Source: Spongilla lacustris (taxonomy: Eukaryota > Porifera > Demospongiae > Spongillida > Spongillidae). Taken from it: a DNA stretch of 64,000 bases. Location: the NCBI GenBank assembly GCA_949361645.1, contig OX442415.1, positions 24,595,790-24,659,789 on the forward strand, given 5' to 3'. Below, in pieces: positions 57,051-64,000 of this stretch. Under the pieces are notes generated by a model, which saw only the letters and a list, made by a program, of their open reading frames with translations, did not search any database and was not told the origin of the DNA. Position numbers and translations under genes: made by a program. The number at the start of each line of letters is the position of its first letter. Within the stretch, counting starts at the first letter, position 1.

Positions 57051-58996
57051 GCCCCGCCCCCCACATATGGACCCTCACTTCTACATTGCACAGCTAGCAG
57101 CCCCGCATAACCAACAGATGCCATGCAGAGCCACCAACCCGCACTACCTATGGAACCACCCGCCCATATCAGACCCTACACAGGAGCTACCAACTAACCA
57201 ATGGGGTCAGCCTCCACAATACAAGTGGAGACAATACTAACCCTCTCGCTGCAAATGGAGTTGGCAGCCCTCACAATTTCAGGGAAGCCATGAACTACAT
57301 GTACATGTACCAAGGGAAGCCACACATGCACCCTCCCAACACTACCAGTGGAACTATTAGCCATCACTGCAAATGGCCCTACATGAACATGTAAGCAGAA
57401 CCCCATTGGTCCAGCCCCCCTCCCCACCCCCACTATTGATTGTTCTCTGCAAGTTCAAAGGGCCAATGGAGCCATCCTCACACAGCAAAACCACCAGTCC
57501 CCATCACTACAGCCTCACAAACTTACAAATAATACATCCACACTGCAAGTAGTGGAGCCACCAGCTCTCTTACAGATGGGATTACCAGACCCTGCACTGC
57601 CAGTAGGGGAGCCCACACAAGCAGGGGTCAATAGATGCCAGTGGAGATGCTGCCCTCACACTACAAGTAGTCCCCATAAAGTACTGTATGTACACCCACC
57701 CCTCTCCAAACAGTGGAACCATAAGCCCTCACTGCAAGTGCTCCACACACTGAGACCAGCCACCTGGACCAATGGGGTCAGCTCCCTCACTGCAAGTGGA
57801 CAGTATCATTGGACCCATTAATGCAAGTGAACTTAATAGCCACACGATACAAGTGAACTAACATTTAATACCAGGGCACCCGCACACTGCAAGTACTGGA
57901 GCCACCATCTCTCTTACAGATGGGGTTACCAGACCCTGCACTGCCAGTAGGGGTGCCCACACAAGCTGGGGTCAATTCAATGTAGGTATGATGCCAGTGG
58001 AGATGCCAGCCATCACACTACATGCAATCAAGCAGTCCCCAAATTTCAGGGGAAGCCATGAACTACATATGCACTGAACGTACACCCACCCCTTCACTAC
58101 ATGTGCCCCACACACTGGGACCAGCCCCCACGGCCCTCCTATCCACTACCTGTCCTTCACTGCACGTAGAGTCAACGGCCCAGGGACCAATGGACAGTAA
58201 CATTGGAACTATTAATGCAAGTGAACTTAAAAGCCCACACTGCATTCCAGTTAGCACCAGTGGAGCCATATTCCAGATGGAGTTATCAGACTGCAAACTC
58301 CCCGGGGTCATTGGGGGGCTCCACAATAATGCATACTGGTGCATGAAGACGTCAGGCCTCACACTGCAAGTGGAAATGGCACCCCCCACAATTTCAGGGA
58401 GCCACGAACTGGAGCCACACATGCCCCCACTATAGATCTATGGAACCTTCACCCTCACTTAGCAGCACCCACATATGATGCCCTATCTCCCACTACCTAT
58501 CCTTCACTGCATGTTTCATCAGCCTTCTCACTACAAGTGCACCATACCAGTGACCATTCACTGCTAGTTCAAGGGGCCAATGGTCACACATCAAAACCAC
58601 CATCCCCCATGGATCACTGCATAGCCGCACGATGCAAGTGAATTTCCATTAAATATAAATGCCTCCACACTGCAAGCAGTTCTCTTACAGATGGGGTTAC
58701 CAGACCCTGCATTGCCAGCAGGGGTGCCCACACAAGCTGGGGTCAGTAGGTATCATGCCAGTGGAGATGCCAACCCTCGCACTACAAGCCATGAACTACA
58801 TATACTGTGCGTACACCAGCGGAACCATTAGGCCTCCTGCACACTACCTGTCCTTCACTGCACGTTGAATCAACGAACGGCCCAGGGACCAATGAGGTCA
58901 GTGAGCTCCCTCACTGCAAGCGGACAATATCATTGGAATCATTAATGCAAGTGAACTTCATAGCCCCACACTGCAGGTCCAGTTAGCACCAACGGT
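57050..58996. repeat. Decayed higher-order tandem repeat, left part
   Basis: Degenerate short units (GGAGCCACCAGCCC...CACTGCAAGT) are organised in a larger block. The marker TCTCTTACAGATGGG recurs at about 57567, 57909 and 58681, each time followed by TACCAGACCCTGCA and CACACAAGC(T/A)GGGGTCA. The ORFs across it are short and change frame from unit to unit. The array continues at 61315 after the pogo insertion. Confidence 0.75.
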
Positions 58997-59152
58997 TAGA
59001 GCAAAGGAACCGAATGTGGAACGCACCCCTATTAAGGAACACTAAATCTCATTAAAAAACTTAATCACCATTATGGGTTTACTGTTTTAAGATCATGTGC
59101 AAATCGATGAATCTAATTGACAGAGATGTTTTACTAGCCTACATATATACAT

Positions 59153-59587
59153 TCAACGCTGTCGAGCACAGTAAAAATTTCCACTAGCATTTGGCAAGCT
59201 AGGTGTGCAGCACTGTGCTCCTTTGCGAGCCCCAGTTTTCATTATTGCTTCGCAGGGTTTCTTTGTGCGCTCTAATGCAGCCTTTTCCTCTAGAGCTGCT
59301 TTTCTTTTTCTGCGTCGCTCCTCTTTCTCAGCTACATGTATCTCTCTCCTCTTCATATCCTCAGCAGCCTTAAATTCATCAATCCATTGTGCTGAAGTCA
59401 TGCACTGAGCTGAACCTTTCAAACGCTTAAAAGTAGGGGTAGTGTTGTCCTGCGGATCTAAGCTTTCTCCATCTGAATCATCAGTGGTGCTTCCAGAACT
59501 TTGTGGAGAGGTTGGTTCAGCATGTTGCACCTGCTCAGGACGTACTGCACATGCAGCCACATAGATGGAGTGGTACTGAATGGACAA
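59153..59587 (-). CDS. Likely 3' exon of the pogo transposase
   Basis: This open frame of 144 residues has an acidic/Ser-rich start (SSGSTTDDSDGESLDP), a charged coiled-coil (KRREIHVAEKEERRRKRKAA) and a Cys-containing tail (CEAIMKTGARKGAQCC ... GNFYCARQR). Charged C-terminal tails are usual in pogo-family transposases. The splice join to 59698 was not resolved. Confidence 0.55.
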   Translation of the reverse strand: MSIQYHSIYVAACAVRPEQVQHAEPTSPQSSGSTTDDSDGESLDPQDNTTPTFKRLKGSAQCMTSAQWIDEFKAAEDMKRREIHVAEKEERRRKRKAALEEKAALERTKKPCEAIMKTGARKGAQCCTPSLPNASGNFYCARQR

Positions 59588-59697
59588 TTTCAGACGTACA
59601 CATGTAACTGCAGACCTTCTTCTGTTGTCATTGCAGCAGCCTTGATATCAACCCGCCTCTTCACCTCTTGTGCCACACCATCCTAGAGCTATAAAGC

Positions 59698-60966
59698 TTA
59701 CAATGGTGACTTTATCAGAAAGTGCTGCCCCGACACACCACATGAAGCCATGATTGCATCATGGGGTCCAACTGTATCTTCAGGAAGAGCATCTACCCCA
59801 CGTAGAGGAGACAGGCCTGTCTTTTGGAATGCAGACATGATGTTCTCTCTTGTAAATGACCGATGATAGGCATCATTGATTATCATTGGAACATCGTGTG
59901 GTAGAATAAGATGTGATACTGAATGTTTGATCATTGCAGCAGAAGAAAGCATCTTTAGTGGACCAAACACTCCTACATCCAAAGGTTGTACCAGATGGCT
60001 GGTGTGGGAAGGCATGAGCACAATGTCAAGCTTGTTGGCAATAGCTAATTGTGCAGCATACATGTATAGAGAAATGTGTGACTCGTGGCCATCAACAATG
60101 AGCAGCTTGTATCCCAGTGTCTCAGGAGCTGGTAACATATCAATGAGATGTTTAAGGATCTCATGGTAGATGCTCCGTTCAATCCAGCCACTGGCACTAT
60201 AGGCAAGCCCACAGTTTGGATCAAAGTTATGAGTTGCTCTGGCCATTTCATGCGACACTGATTTTCCCTGGAAGATAAATGTAGGGAGCAGAGCTGTACC
60301 ATCGGATACAATGGCAGCAACCATCGTAATATGAACTCCACGCTCCCCATAGATGCCTGTGAGCTTGTGAACACGCTTGGTTCCACAAACTACAGCCACA
60401 CGCTTCTGGGTTGGGTCAAGCACAATCTGGGTTTCATCAAGATTGATGAAGTCTCTAGATGGGTCAAGGCCATGTTCTGCCACTCGCTCGTGAATGAGTT
60501 GAAAAAAAGCACGTAGGCGGGAGTCGCTACCAGAGGTTGCACGGCTGCGTGATAAGTTGCGTGGTATACACAAGGAGATCGGAGTGCCTGACTCTGCAGC
60601 TCTCTTTCAAAATCCGTCCCACCAGTGTTTAGTCGGAAGCCCATCTTCACCCTTAAACGTACAGCCTTCCTCCTCAGCTAGTGCCTTTGCAGCTTCGAAC
60701 ACCTCTTCTTTCGTCATCCCCACACCCCTAAAGTTCATGAATACGATGGCTTTAATCAGGCCTGCCTCGGCCGCTCGTGACAATATCGGTTTTGCCCCTA
60801 CCCGCCCGTCATCTATAGCTACTTCACCAGTCGTCAAGCGATACAGAGTCAATGTGCTCATTCTGCTTGCGGACACAATCTCACGGAATGAGCCTCTTTT
60901 GGTCTTGTAGGCTTCAATAGCCATCCTAGCAACCTCAGGAGAATAGCCTTTACGCTGATCGGCCAT
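59698..60966 (-). pseudogene. pogo/Tigger transposase (DDE_1), one in-frame TGA
   Basis: The frame runs from MADQRKGYSPEV (60966) to 59698 without a shift (422 codons) apart from one TGA at 60609-60607, just after KHWWDGF. The N-terminal part carries a psq-type helix-turn-helix (GSFREIVSASRMSTLTLYRL). The catalytic triad is visible as Asp177 in NLDETQ, Asp292 in LLIVDGHESH and Asp330 in SHLVQPLDVGVFGPLK. The frame ends ...LIKSP with a GTAAGC donor-like site, so a short 3' exon is likely (see 59153-59587). A C-rich run near 61028-61041 lies in the 5' part. Confidence 0.85.
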
Positions 60967-61314
60967 AAGTAGACTATAGGCTGTACCATGTAGCTGATAG
61001 ACGATAGAGATATCATTTTTAAGCAGGCCCCCCCCCCCCCCTCTCCCAAGCAAACCCATTGCGGCTGAGTGTTTATATAACAACCGTTTGATGTGGTTGT
61101 TCCTTATTCGGTACCTTTCCCATACATTGAGGTATGTTTGCCGAAACGTGAGTTTTTGGTACCAGGATTCGTACAACATTTGCTATGGTTACTATGGTTG
61201 TAATGTACGTTAAATTCTCTATCCAACAGTGTTTAAATTATCTCTCTAGCATGCATAGTTTGTCTGCATCAGTCAAGGGAAGTTGGGTGTTCCTTAATAG
61301 GTTCCTTTGCTCTA

Positions 61315-62760
61315 TCAGACTGTCAGCAAAGGAGGAACCATCTGCCAAACACCCCAGGGTCATTGGGGCCCCCAGAATAATCATGCTGGTGGAAACTCAC
61401 AACAGTGGAATTGGAATTGGTACCCCCACAATATTAGGGGAACCATGAACTGGAGCCCCCCCCCCCCCCCCCCCCAGCTATCCATGGAACCATGAGCCCT
61501 CCAATGAACATTTACCGCAGGTTCAAGGGGCCAAAGGGACCACTGGAGCCATTCACACACATTAGAACCACCATCCCCCATCACTGCAAATGAACTTAAC
61601 AGCTGCAAAAGACAAGTGAACTTACATTTAATACCTACACACTGCTAATAGTAGAGCCACCAGCTCTCTCACAGATGGGGTTACCAGACCTGCACTGCCC
61701 ACATAAGCTGGGGTCAATAGGTATGTGCCAGTGGAGATGCCAGCCATCGCACTACAAGTAGCCCCCAAATTTCAGGGGAAGCCATGAACTACATGTACTG
61801 TACGTACACCCACACTACTCCAAACACTACCAGTGGAACCAATAGCCCTCACTGCAACTACCCCACACACTGGGACCCACCCCCACGGCCCTCTAGCCTT
61901 CACTGAATGTTGAGTTAATGGCCCAGGTGTCAGCTCCCTCACTACAAGCGGACAGACGCATTATTGCAAGTGAACTTAATAGTCCCACACTACAAGTCCA
62001 GTTAGCACCATTCCAGCGAGGGAGCCACCAGCTGCTAAAACCCTCTGCAGGGTCATTGGGAGGCCCCCACAATAATGCATGCTGGTGGAGACTCCAGCTC
62101 TCACACAGCAATAGGAATTCGGCACCCCACACAATATTAGGGGAGCCATCAACTGGAGTCACACATGCCCCCCCCACTACCCATGGAACCATTAGCCCTC
62201 ACTTAGCAGCCCCCACGGCCCTGTCTCTCACTACCTATCCTTTACTGCAAGTTGTATCTGAGGTCCAGGAGCGAACGTGCAAGGCCCGGCCATCCCCACT
62301 CACTAGCCCTCTCACTGCAAACACACAATACCAGTGGGAACCACACTCACCCACCCCCTACAGCCCTCTTATCAGCGTATGGAGTAATCAGACTGCCAGC
62401 AGGGGAGCCACCAGCTGCCACATTACTGGTCCTCACAAAACTAGACCCCATCATGAGGAGTGGAACCACACATGCAATGGAGCCATTAGCTCTCATTGCA
62501 TGTGGAGTTACATGGTGCAGGCCCCAAAACACTGGGGCCAGCCACAATTGCCCCCTATTCGCTTAACCCCACACAGTACAACCACCAGCTCCTCACTGCA
62601 ATTGGAACCACCAGACCCACTACCTGTGAAACCATTAACCCCCACACTACAACAGGACTTACACTGTCAGGGGAACTATCAACTACTAGGGGAGCTACCA
62701 GCCCACATTGGACAAATGGGAATACCATGCACCACTGAAGCAGCCTCCGTTTGTAGTGTG
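61315..62760. repeat. Decayed higher-order tandem repeat, right part
   Basis: This continues the array at 57050-58996. CTCTCTCACAGATGGG recurs near 61664, and the same order of sub-blocks follows. A poly-C run lies at 61456-61475. Its last about 185 bp form the outer part of the inverted repeat at 62576-63609. Confidence 0.75.
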
Positions 62761-63609
62761 TACATGTCTACGTTTTGAACACATTTTGTGTTGTAGATCT
62801 GAACTAAATGTTTGTGCATGTACAGAGTTATTTTATCTGGGGTGGAAGTGAAGTCCATGCTGTTAGTGGTGAATATAGTTACCTGCCCTATCGGTACTGA
62901 TTGCGGGTGGTCTGCACCCGTGGTTGGTTTGTATCGACAAGCAGAGGGCTTTTTATAAAGAAAAAAAAAAACCTACAGCTGGGGACGACAAATGTAGTGC
63001 TTTACATTGTTGAAGTACAAGTAGCAAAACATGTCATTATAAGGGCCATTTTGGATGTGTGGCACGGTGAAGATATCAGAATTCATGACCACACAAGTGG
63101 AGTTGGTGTTCATGAATTCCGATGTCTTCACCGTGCCAAATTGTAGCTGTGACTGCGCATGCAATTTATGTGACATTCTAAATGGCACTTACAAGTTTTG
63201 CAACTTGTACATGTATCTCCCAGTAGGCTTTATTCTTTTCAAAAAGCATTCTGCTTGTCTATATAAACCAACCACGGGTGCAGACCACCCGCAATCAGTA
63301 CCGATAGGGCAGGTAACTATATTCACCACTAACAGCATGGGCTTCTCAGATAAAATAACTCTGTACATGCACAAACTTTAGTTCAGATCTACAACACAAA
63401 ATGTGTTCAAAACGTAGACATGTACACACTACAAACGGAGGCTGCTTCAGTGGTGCATGGTGTTCCCATTTGTCCAATGTGGGCTGGTAGCTCCACTAGT
63501 AGGTGATGGTTCCCCTCACAGTGTAAGTCCTGTTGTAGTGTGGGAGTTAATGGTTTCACAGGTAGTGGGTCTGGTGGTTCCATTTGCAGTGAGGAGCTGG
63601 TGGTTGTAC
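62576..63609. repeat. 1-kb long inverted repeat
   Basis: Arms of about 500-510 bp (62576-63088 and 63110-63609) are reverse complements around a loop of about 21 bp. They differ by scattered substitutions and small indels. The innermost arms are GGCACGGTGAAGAT...GAATTCATGA. The outer end is in the tandem array; the inner half is unique sequence. Confidence 0.85.
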
Positions 63610-63832
63610 CATAATATTCTGAGATATCAACTAGTATGGATGTGTGGCCTGTATGACAATGACATGAGAAGGGAACTTGGTTCTTAACTCAATAGAAAAC
63701 CCTGGCACAAAAAAAATTGATTCACATTAAGTGTATTTGGCAACTTGAGAAAAGCAGATTACAAAGCGCCCCCTTTGTAAATTTAAAATGCCACACATCT
63801 ATGTGGCGAGTTCTCAAAAGAACTTCAAAAGG
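63610..63832. other. Non-coding gap
   Basis: Nothing was recognised. Confidence 0.4.
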
Positions 63833-64000
63833 TGATCCCTTAACAACACAGATGTACGGTGTACAGATGACCCCTTAACGACACATACATAAGGTGTACA
63901 GAAGTAACCCCTTAACGACACAGATGTACGGTGTACAGGTGGCCCCTTAACGACACAGATGTACGGTGTACAGGTGACCCCTTAACGACACATACATAAG
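63833..64000. repeat. 35-bp minisatellite, cut by window end
   Basis: At least four and a half units of CCCCTTAACGACACAGATGT followed by ACGGTGTACAGGTGA, with alternating ACATACATAAG variants. It continues beyond the window. Confidence 0.9.

Larger units (their letters stand above)
58997..61314 (-). mobile_element. pogo/Tigger-like DNA transposon, nearly intact
   Basis: Ends TAGAGCAAAGGAACC (58997-59011) and GGTTCCTTTGCTCTA (61300-61314) are inverted and share a further TATTAAGGAACAC motif. The left end has an 18-bp insertion. TA at both termini is the target dinucleotide. The element sits inside the tandem array, and the paralogous unit at about 58290 shows the unoccupied GTTATCAGACTG site. 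It carries one transposase gene on the minus strand. Confidence 0.85.

Noticed and set aside
61918..62778. 286-residue plus-strand ORF
   Set aside because: It crosses the decayed tandem array; the same units are read in different frames elsewhere, so coding is unlikely.

Overview
This window looks like animal nuclear DNA, most probably from a demosponge. The grounds are an intron-rich gene with many short introns, abundant ATGCAT- and TACATGTA-rich AT sequence, long poly-C/poly-G runs, and a dense set of decayed DNA transposons of types common in sponges and cnidarians. The species is an inference. There is no bacterial operon structure, no CRISPR array and no rRNA.

Three host genes can be modelled with confidence. 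(1) 8061-2040, minus strand: a four-exon major-facilitator sugar transporter of the MFSD4/NaGLT1 type, with all splice phases agreeing (542 codons plus stop). (2) 18165-18713, plus strand: a single-exon secreted phage-type (GH24) lysozyme with the complete Glu-Asp-Thr catalytic triad and a TATA box. (3) 22984-51737, plus strand: a complete 19-exon MOV10L1-type RNA helicase, the piRNA-precursor helicase family, of about 1,107 residues. Every exon junction is phase-consistent and all SF1 helicase motifs are present. Its fourth intron is about 20 kb, while most of its other introns are 50-1,500 bp.

Layout: 1-2039 non-coding; 2040-8061 MFSD4-like gene; 8.3-17.1 kb two rearranged copies of a composite repeat carrying Ty3-type integrase remnants; 18.1-18.7 kb lysozyme; 19.16-20.24 kb a 1,080-bp terminal-inverted-repeat element; 23.0-51.7 kb MOV10L1. 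Intron 4 of MOV10L1 (26440-46462) holds a RecQ-like helicase pseudogene, a DUF6589-type pseudogene, PIF/Harbinger transposase fragments, a SET-like pseudogene, a broken two-exon gene of unknown type, a TTAA MITE, a hairpin of pre-miRNA size, and several minisatellites. Downstream, 52.9-53.4 kb carries two adjacent minisatellites, 54.9-56.2 kb a 1.27-kb foldback element with 7-bp target duplications, and 57.0-62.7 kb a decayed higher-order tandem repeat. That repeat is split by a nearly intact pogo/Tigger element (58997-61314) and ends in a 1-kb long inverted repeat. A 35-bp minisatellite runs off the right end.

The most notable juxtaposition is a germline transposon-silencing helicase gene whose own intron and 3' flank are packed with transposon debris and long inverted repeats that could form double-stranded RNA. 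Whether this is functional (a small-RNA source or autoregulation) or passive accumulation cannot be decided from sequence alone.
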